64,000 nt of DNA from contig CAYFKR010000019.1 in NCBI GenBank assembly GCA_964343835.1, positions 1 through 64,000 on the forward strand, given 5' to 3'. This document shows, piece by piece, positions 48,314 through 57,285 of this stretch. The first letter of the stretch is position 1. Each line of letters starts with the position of its first letter. Under the pieces are notes generated by a model. It did no database searches and was not told where the DNA came from. It saw only the letters and a program-made list of their open reading frames with translations. Made by a program: the position numbers and the translations under genes. This DNA is from CALEMW01 sp964343835. Its GTDB lineage: Bacteria; Krumholzibacteriota; Krumholzibacteriia; LZORAL124-64-63.

Positions 48314-50791
48314 ATGAACGACCGTTTCACCCAGAGAGTGCGCAAGGTGCTGTTCCTGGCCCGTGACGAGGCCGGCCGCATGCAGCACGACTACATCGGC
48401 ACCGAGCACCTCCTGCTCGGGATCATCCGCGAGGGCGAGGGGATCGCCGCGCGGGTGCTCCAGCGTCTGGGCATCGACTTCACGCAGATCCAGCAGGCCA
48501 TCGAGGAGATCGTGACGCCCCAGAGCGGCACCATCACCATCGGCGAGATCCCCTTCACGCCTCGCGCCAAGCGGGTCCTGGAGATCTCCATCGACGAGGC
48601 CCGGATCCACTCCCACAACTACGTGGGTACCGAGCACCTTCTGCTGGCCCTGATCAAGGAGGGGGAGGGCGTCGCCTCCCGCGTCCTGGGCGAGCTGGGC
48701 GCCGACCACGAGCGCGTGCGCCGCGAGGTGCTGAAGATGCTGGGCAGCTCCGAGCGCCCCAAGGAGGAGAAGGCCGCCGCCCAGAAGCGCGAGACGCCCA
48801 TCCTCGACCAGTTCGGCCGCAACCTCACGGACATGGCCCGCGAGGGCAAGCTGGACCCCACCATCGGCCGCGGCGACGAGATCGAGCGCGTGGTGCAGAT
48901 CCTCTCGCGTCGGAAGAAGAACAACCCCGTGCTGATCGGCGAGCCCGGCGTGGGCAAGACCGCCATCGCAGAGGGCCTGGCCTCCCGCATGGTCGAGAAC
49001 CGCGTGCCTGTGACCCTGCGCGACATGGAGCTCGTGACCCTGGACCTTGCAAGTGTCGTGGCGGGAACGAAATACCGCGGTCAGTTCGAAGAGCGCCTGA
49101 AGCAGATCATGGCGGAGATTCGCGAGAACGAAAACATCATCCTGTTCATCGACGAGCTCCACACCATCGTGGGCGCCGGCGGCGCCGAGGGAGCCATCGA
49201 CGCCTCCAACATGCTCAAGCCGGCCCTGGCCCGCGGCGAGATCCAGTGCATCGGCGCCACGACCATGGACGAGTACCGCAAGTTCATCGAGAAGGACGGC
49301 GCCCTGGAGCGCCGCTTCCAGACCGTCGTGGTGAACCCGCCGACGGAGGACGAGGCCATCCAGATCCTCTTCGGCCTGCGCGACCGCTACGAGGCCCACC
49401 ACCGCGTGACCTTCGAGGACGACGCCCTGAAGGCCGCCGTCTGGTTGAGCAACCGCTACATTAGCGGCCGCTCGCTGCCGGACAAGGCCATCGACGTCAT
49501 CGACGAGGCCGGGTCGCGGGCCCGCCTGTCCATGGCCGTCGTGCCGCCGGACCTGCGCGAGCTGGAGAACCAGATCAGCGAGGTCGTGCGGGAGAAGGAG
49601 GCCTCCATCCAGGCCCAGGAGTTCGAGAAGGCCGCCGCCTTCCGCGACGACGAGAAGGAGCTCAAGAACAAGCTCTCCGAGCTCAAGAAGAGCTGGAAGC
49701 AGGACAACTCCGACCACCAGATCACCGTCTCGACCCAGCTGGTGTGCAAGGTGATCGCCAACATCACGGGCATTCCGGTGGCCGAGGTGGAGGAGGAGGA
49801 GACCCAGAAGCTCCTGCGCATGGAGGACGAGCTGCGCGAGTGGATCATCGGCCAGGACGAGGCCCTGGACGCCGTGTCCAAGGCCATCCGCCGCAACCGC
49901 GCCGGACTGCGCGATCCGCGCCGGCCCATCGGCTCGTTCCTGTTCCTCGGTCCCACCGGCGTGGGCAAGACCGAGGTGGCCCGCCGCCTCGCCGAGTTCA
50001 TGTTCGGCGACCAGGCCGCCCTGCTGCGCGTGGACATGTCCGAGTACATGGAGAAGCACGCGGTGTCGCGCCTGGTGGGCGCGCCTCCGGGCTACGTGGG
50101 CTACGACGAGGGCGGCATGCTGACCGAGAAGGTCCGCCGCAAGCCCTACTCCGTGATCCTGCTGGACGAGATCGAGAAGGCCCATCCGGACGTCTTCAAC
50201 ATCCTGCTGCAGGTCCTCGAGGACGGGCAGCTCACCGATTCCTTCGGCCGCACCGTGGACTTCAAGAACACCGTGGTGATCATGACGTCCAATGTGGGCA
50301 GCCGCCGCGCCAAGGAGAGCAAGGCCCTGGGCTTCGGCTCCGAGGAGAAGAAGGCCAGCGAGACCCGCATCCACTCGGTCATCGACCAGGACCTGAAGCG
50401 CACCTTCAGTCCCGAGTTCCTGAACCGCGTGGACGAGCTGATCTTCTTCAACTCCCTGGGCCGCGAGGACATGCGGTCGATCATCGACATCCTCCTGCGC
50501 GACGTGAACAAGCGCCTCGAGAAGATGGAGATCGACTTCGACTTCTCCGACGCCGCCAAGGACTACCTCTGCGAGGTGGGCTACGACCCCGACCACGGGG
50601 CGCGTCCGCTGCGCAGGGCCATCCAGAAGCACGTGGAGGATCCCCTGAGCGAGCGCCTGCTCCGGGGCGAGGTGACCCAGCGTTCCACCCTCCAGGTGGA
50701 CAAGGGCAACGACGGCCTGCTCTTCGAGGTCAGGGAGACCGTCGAGGAAGAGGCGGAACCTGTCGATTCGGGCAGCCCGTCCGACGCCTGA
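48314..50791 (+). CDS. clpC: ATP-dependent Clp protease ATP-binding subunit ClpC
   Basis: 825 residues. Two Clp-N repeats (RFTQRVRKVLFLARDEAGRM ... YIGTEHLLLGII and NYVGTEHLLLALI), AAA+ module 1 with Walker A GEPGVGKT (~209-216), a middle coiled coil with UVR-like motif (EASIQAQEFEKAAAFRDDEK) and AAA+ module 2 with GPTGVGKT (~546-553). Thr6 and Glu31, equivalent to phosphoarginine-pocket residues in Bacillus ClpC, are retained, as is the Glu in the second repeat. It unfolds substrates for ClpP, which is not encoded here. Strong terminator follows. Confidence 0.96.
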   Translation: MNDRFTQRVRKVLFLARDEAGRMQHDYIGTEHLLLGIIREGEGIAARVLQRLGIDFTQIQQAIEEIVTPQSGTITIGEIPFTPRAKRVLEISIDEARIHSHNYVGTEHLLLALIKEGEGVASRVLGELGADHERVRREVLKMLGSSERPKEEKAAAQKRETPILDQFGRNLTDMAREGKLDPTIGRGDEIERVVQILSRRKKNNPVLIGEPGVGKTAIAEGLASRMVENRVPVTLRDMELVTLDLASVVAGTKYRGQFEERLKQIMAEIRENENIILFIDELHTIVGAGGAEGAIDASNMLKPALARGEIQCIGATTMDEYRKFIEKDGALERRFQTVVVNPPTEDEAIQILFGLRDRYEAHHRVTFEDDALKAAVWLSNRYISGRSLPDKAIDVIDEAGSRARLSMAVVPPDLRELENQISEVVREKEASIQAQEFEKAAAFRDDEKELKNKLSELKKSWKQDNSDHQITVSTQLVCKVIANITGIPVAEVEEEETQKLLRMEDELREWIIGQDEALDAVSKAIRRNRAGLRDPRRPIGSFLFLGPTGVGKTEVARRLAEFMFGDQAALLRVDMSEYMEKHAVSRLVGAPPGYVGYDEGGMLTEKVRRKPYSVILLDEIEKAHPDVFNILLQVLEDGQLTDSFGRTVDFKNTVVIMTSNVGSRRAKESKALGFGSEEKKASETRIHSVIDQDLKRTFSPEFLNRVDELIFFNSLGREDMRSIIDILLRDVNKRLEKMEIDFDFSDAAKDYLCEVGYDPDHGARPLRRAIQKHVEDPLSERLLRGEVTQRSTLQVDKGNDGLLFEVRETVEEEAEPVDSGSPSDA

Positions 50792-50814
50792 TTCCGCAGA
50801 TCGATCCGATACGA

Positions 50815-50848
50815 GGCGGGGACCCCACGGGGTCCCCGCCTTGCGTTT
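50815..50848 (+). terminator. intrinsic terminator after clpC
   Basis: GGCGGGGACCC (50815-50825) pairs perfectly with GGGTCCCCGCC (50830-50840) across a CACG loop and is followed by TTGCGTTT. It separates the clpC unit from bamA. Confidence 0.75.
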
Positions 50849-50925
50849 CCGGAGTGCAGACGACACATTGATGCGTCGGCGGGGAACCCCGCCCCCGGAC
50901 CGGTGTAGGAGGCGCGGAACCCGAG

Positions 50926-50954
50926 TTGCCGCCGCGGGGACGCTCTGCTACCAT
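50926..50954 (+). promoter_or_regulatory. sigma-70-like promoter for bamA
   Basis: TTGCCG (50926-50931), a 17-base spacer and TACCAT (50949-50954), the same -10 wording as before hsp20. It gives a leader of about 60 bases before the ATG at 51021. The rest of the 229-base gap holds only the clpC terminator. Confidence 0.55.
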
Positions 50955-51020
50955 GCCCCGGCTCTCGACTCGGACGACCCACCCCGGATCACAGGCTCAT
51001 CAACGGATCGGTATGCACGG

Positions 51021-53327
51021 ATGAACGCCCGAATTCGAACCTGGCTGGCCGGCCTCTGTCTGCTCGCCGCCTCCGTCGCCGCCGCGCAGGAGGCGCCGCG
51101 GACGATCGTCTCCGTCGACGTCGTCGGGGCCCGCACCGTCAACCCGTCCCAGGTGCGCGCGTGGGCGGACCTGCAGGAGGGCGACGCCTTTTCGCCCGAC
51201 GCGGCGGCGTCAGCCATCCGCAGCCTCTTCGAGACCGGCAAGTTCTCGGACATCTACGTGTACCGCCAGGACGAGCCCGGCGGCGTGCGCGTGATCATGA
51301 ACCTGACGGAGTTCCCCCGCATCAAGGCCATCACCTTCAACGGCAACGAGAAGGTGAAGGAGAAGGACCTGCGCGAGGCCTTCCCGCCCATGGTGGGCCA
51401 GTTCGCCAATCCGGCGGTCATCGTGCGCGAGCTGGAGCCCCTCCGCGAGCTGTACCAGGAGAAGGGCTACTACAACATGCGCGCCCACATCGACTCGTCG
51501 GTGGTGGACGCCTCCCATCTCGAGGAACTCGTCGTGACGATCGACGAGGGGGAGAAGATCAAGGCCCGCACCATCGCCTTCTCCGGCAACGACGCCTTCA
51601 GCGACGACGACCTGCGCGGCAAGATGAAGCAGAGCACCGGCGGTTTCCTGCGCAGCGCCACCTTCAAGAAGCAGCAATTCGAGCAGGACAAGGAGAAGAT
51701 CACGGTCTGGTACCGCGACCACGGCTACCTGGACGCCGAGATCACCGGCGTGGACATGGAGTTCGTGGAGGAGAACACGAAGCTCGACCTGCTGATCCAC
51801 GTGGACGAGGGCCCCATCTACACCGTGGGCGACATCAACTGGGAGGGCAACGAGGCCTTCGACGACATCGCCGTGGCGTCGCGCATCCTCCTGGAGAAGG
51901 GCGACACCTTCCGCGAGGTCGACTACCAGGAGACCCTCCACATCCTGCACTCCATGTACTGGGACACCGGCTACATCTACATCACCGTGGAGCCCGAGCG
52001 GCAGATCCGCGGCGACGTGGTGGACGTGACCCTGCGCTTCCGCGAGGGCGACCCCGCCCGCATCCGCGACGTGCGCGTGTCCGACAACCTCAAGACCTAC
52101 GACGAGGTCATCCTGCGCGAGATGCGCCTCTTCCCGGGCGACAAGTTCAGCAACGCCCTGGTGGAGCTCTCCCAGCGCAACATCTTCCAGCTGGGCTACT
52201 TCACCAACGTGATGCCCGAGTTCAAGCCCGCCGACCGCGAGGGCGACATCGACCTGGTGATGAAGGTGGAGGAGAAGCAGACGGGCCAGTTCAGCTTCGG
52301 CATGGCCTACAGCGCCCAGACTTCGGTCACCGGCTTCATCCAGATCGCCGAGACCAACTTCCGCGGCAAGGGCCAGAACATCGGCCTCGCGTGGCAGTTC
52401 GGTTCGCGTCAGCGCTACGTGGACATCAACTTCACGGAGCCCTGGTTCCTGGGCACCCCGACGCTGGTGGGCGTGGACGTCTTCGACCGCTACCAGTACA
52501 ACTTCGACGACTTCTACGAGAGCCGCGTGAAGGGCGCCGCCCTGCGCCTCGGGCGTCGCATCCCCGGCACGCGCTTCTCGCGGGTGGGCTTCCGCTACGA
52601 GCTGTCGGAGACGCGCCTGTCCGAGTTCAGCGGCGCCTACATCGACTACCTGGACAACCTGGAGTCGCAGGTGGGCGAGGCGGAGCTGCCCTTCCAGCGC
52701 CTCGACGAGGTGGACTGGCCGGAGACCAAGAGCGCCGTCTCCATGAGCATCTCGCGCAACTCCACCGACAATCCGTTCTTCCCCACCGAGGGCTCCAAGA
52801 CCTCGTACAGCATCGAGCTGTCGGGCGGCGCCCTGGGCGGCGAGATCGACTACCAGAAGCACATGTTCCGCCACTCGTACTTCCAGAAGCTGCCGGCGGG
52901 CTTCGCCCTGCACCTGAGCAGCTCCATGGGTCTGATCCACGGCCTGGGGAACGCGGACGACGTGCCCGACTACGAGAAGTTCCGTCTGGGCGGCAACCGC
53001 ATCTATCCGCTGCGCGGCTACCGCGACCTGGAGGTCGTGCCCCGCGAGAACCCCGGCTTCATCGGCGGTCGCTTCTACGCCATCATGAGCACCGAGCTGC
53101 TGTACCCGCTGACCGAAGCGGTCCAGCTGCTGGCCTTCGTGGACCAGGGCGACTCCTGGAACAGCTTCACCGAGGCCGATTTCACGAACCTGCGCAAGGG
53201 CGCCGGATTCGGCGTGAGGGTCGAGGTCCCCATGATGGGCACCATCGGCTTCGACTACGGCTACGGCTTCGACCGCATCGACGGACCGAGCTGGGAGCCC
53301 CACTTCAACTTCGGCACCTTCTTCTAG
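51021..53327 (+). CDS. bamA: outer membrane protein assembly factor BamA
   Basis: 768 residues from the ATG at 51021, which gives a good signal peptide (MNARIRTWLAGLCLLAASVA ending AQ). Five POTRA domains can be followed (starting TIVSVDVVGARTVNPSQVRA; IKAITFNGNEKVKEKDLREA; IKARTIAFSGNDAFSDDDLR; YTVGDINWEGNEAFDDIAVA; ARIRDVRVSDNLKTYDEVIL). The Omp85 barrel has the lid motif FRLGGNRIYPLRGYR (the RG[FY]R-like loop) and a terminal Phe (HFNFGTFF), the beta-signal. It inserts beta-barrel proteins into the outer membrane. No strong ribosome site was seen. Heads the skp-lpx operon. Confidence 0.95.
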   Translation: MNARIRTWLAGLCLLAASVAAAQEAPRTIVSVDVVGARTVNPSQVRAWADLQEGDAFSPDAAASAIRSLFETGKFSDIYVYRQDEPGGVRVIMNLTEFPRIKAITFNGNEKVKEKDLREAFPPMVGQFANPAVIVRELEPLRELYQEKGYYNMRAHIDSSVVDASHLEELVVTIDEGEKIKARTIAFSGNDAFSDDDLRGKMKQSTGGFLRSATFKKQQFEQDKEKITVWYRDHGYLDAEITGVDMEFVEENTKLDLLIHVDEGPIYTVGDINWEGNEAFDDIAVASRILLEKGDTFREVDYQETLHILHSMYWDTGYIYITVEPERQIRGDVVDVTLRFREGDPARIRDVRVSDNLKTYDEVILREMRLFPGDKFSNALVELSQRNIFQLGYFTNVMPEFKPADREGDIDLVMKVEEKQTGQFSFGMAYSAQTSVTGFIQIAETNFRGKGQNIGLAWQFGSRQRYVDINFTEPWFLGTPTLVGVDVFDRYQYNFDDFYESRVKGAALRLGRRIPGTRFSRVGFRYELSETRLSEFSGAYIDYLDNLESQVGEAELPFQRLDEVDWPETKSAVSMSISRNSTDNPFFPTEGSKTSYSIELSGGALGGEIDYQKHMFRHSYFQKLPAGFALHLSSSMGLIHGLGNADDVPDYEKFRLGGNRIYPLRGYRDLEVVPRENPGFIGGRFYAIMSTELLYPLTEAVQLLAFVDQGDSWNSFTEADFTNLRKGAGFGVRVEVPMMGTIGFDYGYGFDRIDGPSWEPHFNFGTFF

Positions 53328-53346
53328 CCGCAATCGAGGAGACGAC

Positions 53347-53877
53347 ATGATCCGCACGTGGAACGCCCGGACCTTCGCCGTGATCGCCCTGCTGCTCTGC
53401 ATGGGCACGGTGGCCGTCGCCGACGACAAGCCCTTCGCCGTCATCGATTCCCAGCGCATCGTGGACGAGTACGGCGCGGCCAAGGACGCCCAGGAGGCCT
53501 ACCAGCGGTTCCTGCAGGACAAGGAGCAGGAGATCGTGGACAAGGAGCGCGAGCTCCAGGTCATGGCCGAGGAGATCGAGAGCCAGAAGCTGCTGCTCGG
53601 CGAGGATGCCCTCCGCGCCCGCGTCGAGGAGTTCGAGAGCGCCAAGCAGTCGTACTTCGACATGCGCCAGCGCGTGGACTCCGAGGCCGAGAGCGAGTAC
53701 AACGCCAAGATCCAGCCCATCATCGACCAGGTGAAGCTGATCGTGGACCGCATCGGCCAGGAGGAGGGCTACGGCATCATCATCGACGCCGCCGGCCTGA
53801 CCGTCCTGTACATGGACGACCAGGTGGATCTCACCGACAAGGTGATCGAGGCCCTGGTCCGCGGCGTGGAGGAGTGA
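53347..53877 (+). CDS. skp: OmpH/Skp family periplasmic chaperone
   Basis: 176 residues. Signal peptide RTFAVIALLLCMGTVAVA, then the family start FAVIDSQRIVDEYGAAKDA, a long charged coiled coil (EAYQRFLQDKEQEIVDKERE ... QKLLLGEDALRARVEEF) forming the tentacles, and the C-terminal strand EGYGIIIDAAGLTVLYMDD, close to the Skp pattern of a final beta segment. It holds unfolded outer-membrane proteins for BamA, encoded 19 bases upstream. Confidence 0.92.
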   Translation: MIRTWNARTFAVIALLLCMGTVAVADDKPFAVIDSQRIVDEYGAAKDAQEAYQRFLQDKEQEIVDKERELQVMAEEIESQKLLLGEDALRARVEEFESAKQSYFDMRQRVDSEAESEYNAKIQPIIDQVKLIVDRIGQEEGYGIIIDAAGLTVLYMDDQVDLTDKVIEALVRGVEE

Positions 53878-53891
53878 TCGGCGGTTTTCCG

Positions 53892-53920
53892 TTGACACCG
53901 TCGCCCCACGACGCGACATT
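53892..53920 (+). promoter_or_regulatory. sigma-70-like promoter for lpxD
   Basis: TTGACA (53892-53897), a 17-base spacer and GACATT (53915-53920). A second TTGACA at 53921 has no -10 at a proper distance. This suggests that the lipid A genes can be transcribed separately from bamA-skp. Confidence 0.45.
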
Positions 53921-54033
53921 TTGACAGAATTCTCAATCGATCGAGCGCCGCCCCCCTTCGCCGCACCGGATGGAGAGGGGCTGTGCTTCATCTGCCGCGT
54001 GTTCGCAGGCGCGGCCGGGAGAGACCGGAACTC

Positions 54034-55071
54034 ATGGAACTGGCGCTGAGCGAACTGGCGGCGAAACTGGAACTCGACCGCGAGGGAGCCGACGATCCGC
54101 TGATCGGCGGCGCCGCCGGTTTCGATGACGCCGGTGACGGCCAGATCGCGTTCGTGGACGACCCCAAGCTCCTGAAGCGGCTGGACGATACGGCCGCAGC
54201 GGCCCTGATCCTGCCGCCGGGCGTCCCCTGCGGGCGACCGGTGCTGCGGGCCGACGATCCGCGGGCCGCCTTCGCCAGGGTCCTGGGGCTCTTCGCCCCC
54301 GACCCGGACCGGGTCTTCCCGGCGGGGCGTCATGCCTCGGCGGTGGTGGATCCCACGGCCGACGTGGCCGACGACGTCCGGCTCGGACCCGGTTGCGTGG
54401 TGGGCCCGGGAGCCCGCATCGGCGCGGGGACGCGGATGGGGGCCAACGTGGTCGTGGAGGCCGATGTGACCATCGGCGCCGGATGTTGTCTGTATCATGG
54501 GACCGTGATCCGGGAACGGTGCCGCCTGGGCGACCGGGTGATCCTGCACTCGGGCGTCGTGATCGGAACCGACGGGTTCGGCTATCATCCCGGTCCCCGG
54601 GGTCCCGTCAAGATCCCGCAGATCGGGATCGTGGTCCTGGAGGACGACGTGGAAGTGGGCGCCAACGCCTGCATCGACCGGGCGACGACGGGGGAGACCC
54701 GCATCGGCGCCGGTTCCAAGATCGACAACCAGGTCCAGCTGGCGCACAATGTGACCGTGGGCCGGGCCTGTGCGGTCTCGGCCCAGAGCGGCGTCTCGGG
54801 GAGCAGTTCCCTGGGCGACGGCGTGACCCTGGGCGGCCAGGTCGGCGTGGGCGATCATCTGAGCGTCGGCGACGGCGTGCGGATCGCCGGCGGGTCCGGC
54901 GTGACCCGCGACATCGAGCCGGGGAAGACCGTGTTCGGCTACCCGGCCGTGGATTTCGCCAAGGGGTTCCGCCTGGTGGCCCACTACCACCGGCTGCCGG
55001 AACTATTCCGGCGCGTGGCGCGTCTCGAACGCACCGCCCGCGCCGACGCCCCCGCGGGCGAGGAGGACTGA
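54034..55071 (+). CDS. lpxD: UDP-3-O-(3-hydroxyacyl)glucosamine N-acyltransferase
   Basis: 345 residues from the ATG at 54034 (MELALSELAAKLELDREG matches family N-termini, GGGAGAG ten bases upstream); a GTG at 53983 would add 17 basic residues. The uridine-binding N-terminal domain is followed by a left-handed beta helix of hexapeptide repeats (VVDPTADVADDVRLGPGCVV ... IGAGTRMGANVVVEADVTIG), with GFGYHPGPRGPVKIPQIGIV, the LpxD active-site region, and NACIDRATTGETRIGAGSKI followed by DNQVQLAHN, which carries the conserved His. It N-acylates the lipid A precursor. Confidence 0.94.
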   Translation: MELALSELAAKLELDREGADDPLIGGAAGFDDAGDGQIAFVDDPKLLKRLDDTAAAALILPPGVPCGRPVLRADDPRAAFARVLGLFAPDPDRVFPAGRHASAVVDPTADVADDVRLGPGCVVGPGARIGAGTRMGANVVVEADVTIGAGCCLYHGTVIRERCRLGDRVILHSGVVIGTDGFGYHPGPRGPVKIPQIGIVVLEDDVEVGANACIDRATTGETRIGAGSKIDNQVQLAHNVTVGRACAVSAQSGVSGSSSLGDGVTLGGQVGVGDHLSVGDGVRIAGGSGVTRDIEPGKTVFGYPAVDFAKGFRLVAHYHRLPELFRRVARLERTARADAPAGEED

Positions 55072-55073
55072 AC

Positions 55074-56387
55074 GTGCTGTTCCTGCAGAAGACCGTGGCC
55101 GAGAGGGTCGAGTTCGAAGGGGTCGGATTGCATTCCGGCGCTCCTTCCCGCATCGCCTTCCTGCCCGCCGAGCCCAATACCGGCCTCGTGTTCCGCGTGC
55201 TGCGGGGCGACGGCTTCACGGACATTCCGGCCGTGGTCGAGAACGCGCCCGCCGACCGCGGCGGCCTGCGCAGCACGGCCCTGGTCTCCGGCGACGTCCA
55301 GATCCACACCGTCGAGCACGTGCTCTCCGCCCTGCACGGCATGGGCGTGACCAACTGCGTCATCGAACTGGATGGCGAGGAGCCTCCCGAACCCGTGGAG
55401 GGGAGCACCACCACCTACGTGGACCTCCTGGAGTCGGCGGGCCTGCGCGAGCAGGGTTTGCCGGGCACCTACTACCGCGTGGACGTGCCGGTGGAGCTGC
55501 GCGAGGGCGACGTGCTCCTGAAGGCCGAGCCCTGCGACCGCTTCCTGCTGACGTTCCGCATCGACTATCCGGATCCGCTGATCGGCCGCCAGGAGTACAC
55601 CTTCGAGGTCCGTCCCGACGGATACCGGGAGCAGATCGCCCCCTGCCGCACCTTCGCCCTCAAGAAGGACGTGGAGCAGCTCCAGGCCATGGGGCTGGGC
55701 CAGGGCGGCACCCTGGAGAACGCACTGATCGTGGACGAAGGCAAGCTCGTCAACGAGGGCGAGCTGCGCTTCCCCGACGAGTTCGTGCGTCACAAGATCC
55801 TGGACCTCATCGGCGATCTGGCCCTGCTGGGAATGCCGGTGCAGGGACACATCACCGCCGAGCGTTCGGGACACGACGCCAACGTGGCCTTCACGCGCCT
55901 GCTCGCCCGGTCCGAGCGGCGCCAGAACCGTATCTACCCGCCGCGCAAGCCGACGTGCTGGGACATCGGTTCGATCATGAAGGTGATGCCCCACCGCTAC
56001 CCGTTCCTGCTGGTGGACCGCATCCTGGAGCTGGAGAGCGGCCAGCGCGTGACCGGCCTGAAGAACGTGACCATCAACGAGCCGTTCTTCATGGGGCATT
56101 TCCCCGGGCACCCGATCATGCCCGCGGTGTTGATCACCGAGGCCATGGCCCAGGTGGGCGGCGTGCTGCTGATGAGCAGCGTGCCGGACCCGGAGACCAA
56201 ACTCGTCTACTTCAGCGGGATCGACAACGCCCGCTTCCGGAGGCCCGTGACCCCGGGCGACCAGATCCGCTTCGAGCTGGAGATGGTCAAGATGCGCGGG
56301 CCGATCTGCAAGATGAAGGGGGTCGCCAAGGTGGACGGGGAACTCGTCGCCGAGGCCGATCTCATGTCGACCATCGTGGACCGCTGA
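55074..56387 (+). CDS. lpxC-fabZ: fused UDP-3-O-acyl-GlcNAc deacetylase / 3-hydroxyacyl-ACP dehydratase
   Basis: 437 residues from the GTG at 55074 (AGGAGG upstream). Residues 1-~290 are LpxC: KTVAERVEFEGVGLHSGAP, zinc/catalytic HTVEHVLSALHG, HKILDLIGDLALLGMPVQGH and AERSGHDANVAF, all key His/Asp/Glu present. The usual DGS loop reads VEGSTTTYVDLLESAG, an Asp-to-Glu change. Residues ~297-437 are FabZ: MPHRYPFLLVDRILELE with the catalytic His and FFMGHFPGHPIMPAVLITEA with the catalytic Glu. Such fusions are known in Bacteroidetes and relatives. It joins the committed lipid A step with the competing fatty-acid elongation step. Confidence 0.95.
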   Translation: MLFLQKTVAERVEFEGVGLHSGAPSRIAFLPAEPNTGLVFRVLRGDGFTDIPAVVENAPADRGGLRSTALVSGDVQIHTVEHVLSALHGMGVTNCVIELDGEEPPEPVEGSTTTYVDLLESAGLREQGLPGTYYRVDVPVELREGDVLLKAEPCDRFLLTFRIDYPDPLIGRQEYTFEVRPDGYREQIAPCRTFALKKDVEQLQAMGLGQGGTLENALIVDEGKLVNEGELRFPDEFVRHKILDLIGDLALLGMPVQGHITAERSGHDANVAFTRLLARSERRQNRIYPPRKPTCWDIGSIMKVMPHRYPFLLVDRILELESGQRVTGLKNVTINEPFFMGHFPGHPIMPAVLITEAMAQVGGVLLMSSVPDPETKLVYFSGIDNARFRRPVTPGDQIRFELEMVKMRGPICKMKGVAKVDGELVAEADLMSTIVDR

Positions 56388-56409
56388 TGCGGGACCGAGG
56401 AGGACGAAC

Positions 56410-57231
56410 GTGGAACCCATGAACTTCCAGCCGGAATCCCGACTTCGCCCGGTCCGGACCGCCGAGATCCACTCCACCGCCGTGGTCCATCCGGACGCGC
56501 GCATCGGACACAACGTCCAGATCGGTCCCTACTCGGTGATCGGTCCCAACGTCGAGATCGGTCCCGGCTGCGAGATCGGATCGTCGGTGGTGATCGAGGG
56601 GCGTACGACCATCGGCGCCAACAACCGGATCCACCACGGGGCCATCATCGGCAGCGAGCCGCAGGACCTCAAGTACGCCGACGAGACCTCCTACGTGGTG
56701 GTCGGCGACAACAACGTGATCCGCGAGTACGTGACCATCCACCTCGCCTGCGGCGAGGGGGAGACCACCCGCGTGGGCAACGACTGTCTGCTGATGGCCT
56801 ACGTGCACGTGGCCCACAACTGCGTGGTGCACGACCACGTGATCCTGGCCAACGCCGTGAACCTGGCCGGCCACGTGGATGTGGACGACTGGGCCATCAT
56901 CGGCGGCATGACCCCGGTGCACCAGTTCGTGAACGTGGGGGCCCACGCCTTCGTGGGCGGCGGGTCGCGCCTGGCCCAGGACGTGCCCCCGTTCATCCGC
57001 GTGGCGGGCAACCCCATCGAGGTGGCCGGCATCAACAGCGTGGGGCTGAAGCGCCGCGGCTTCACCGATGCGGAGCTGCTGAACCTCAAGAAGGCCTACC
57101 GCCTGCTCTACCGCACCGGCATGAACGTGAGCCAGGCCCTCGAGCGCCTGGCCCTGGACTGCGACCTCGACCGCCATATCGAGAACCTCATGGCGTTCAT
57201 CCGGCGCAGCGAGCGGGGCATCGTCCGCTGA
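56410..57231 (+). CDS. lpxA: acyl-ACP:UDP-GlcNAc O-acyltransferase
   Basis: 273 residues from the GTG at 56410 (AGGAGG six bases upstream). The beta-helix repeats start IHSTAVVHPDARIGHNVQIG. The active-site segments are IGSEPQDLKYADETSYVVVG and CLLMAYVHVAHNCVVHDHVI with the catalytic His in HVAHNC. The C-terminal helical part starts INSVGLKRRGFTDAELLNLK, a strong LpxA signature. First step of lipid A synthesis. A strong hairpin follows the stop before lpxB. Confidence 0.96.
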   Translation: MEPMNFQPESRLRPVRTAEIHSTAVVHPDARIGHNVQIGPYSVIGPNVEIGPGCEIGSSVVIEGRTTIGANNRIHHGAIIGSEPQDLKYADETSYVVVGDNNVIREYVTIHLACGEGETTRVGNDCLLMAYVHVAHNCVVHDHVILANAVNLAGHVDVDDWAIIGGMTPVHQFVNVGAHAFVGGGSRLAQDVPPFIRVAGNPIEVAGINSVGLKRRGFTDAELLNLKKAYRLLYRTGMNVSQALERLALDCDLDRHIENLMAFIRRSERGIVR

Positions 57232-57240
57232 TCCGTTCCG

Positions 57241-57265
57241 CGTGGGGGCCGCATCGGCCCCCGCG
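57241..57265 (+). terminator. GC-rich hairpin between lpxA and lpxB
   Basis: CGTGGGGGCCG (57241-57251) pairs with CGGCCCCCGCG (57255-57265) across a CAT loop: 11 base pairs with one G-U wobble. TCACC follows, so there is no T-tract. It may terminate partly, pause, or protect the upstream mRNA; the gap is only 54 bases and has no clear promoter. Confidence 0.45.
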
Positions 57266-57285
57266 TCACCCCGACGGAGGCGCGC

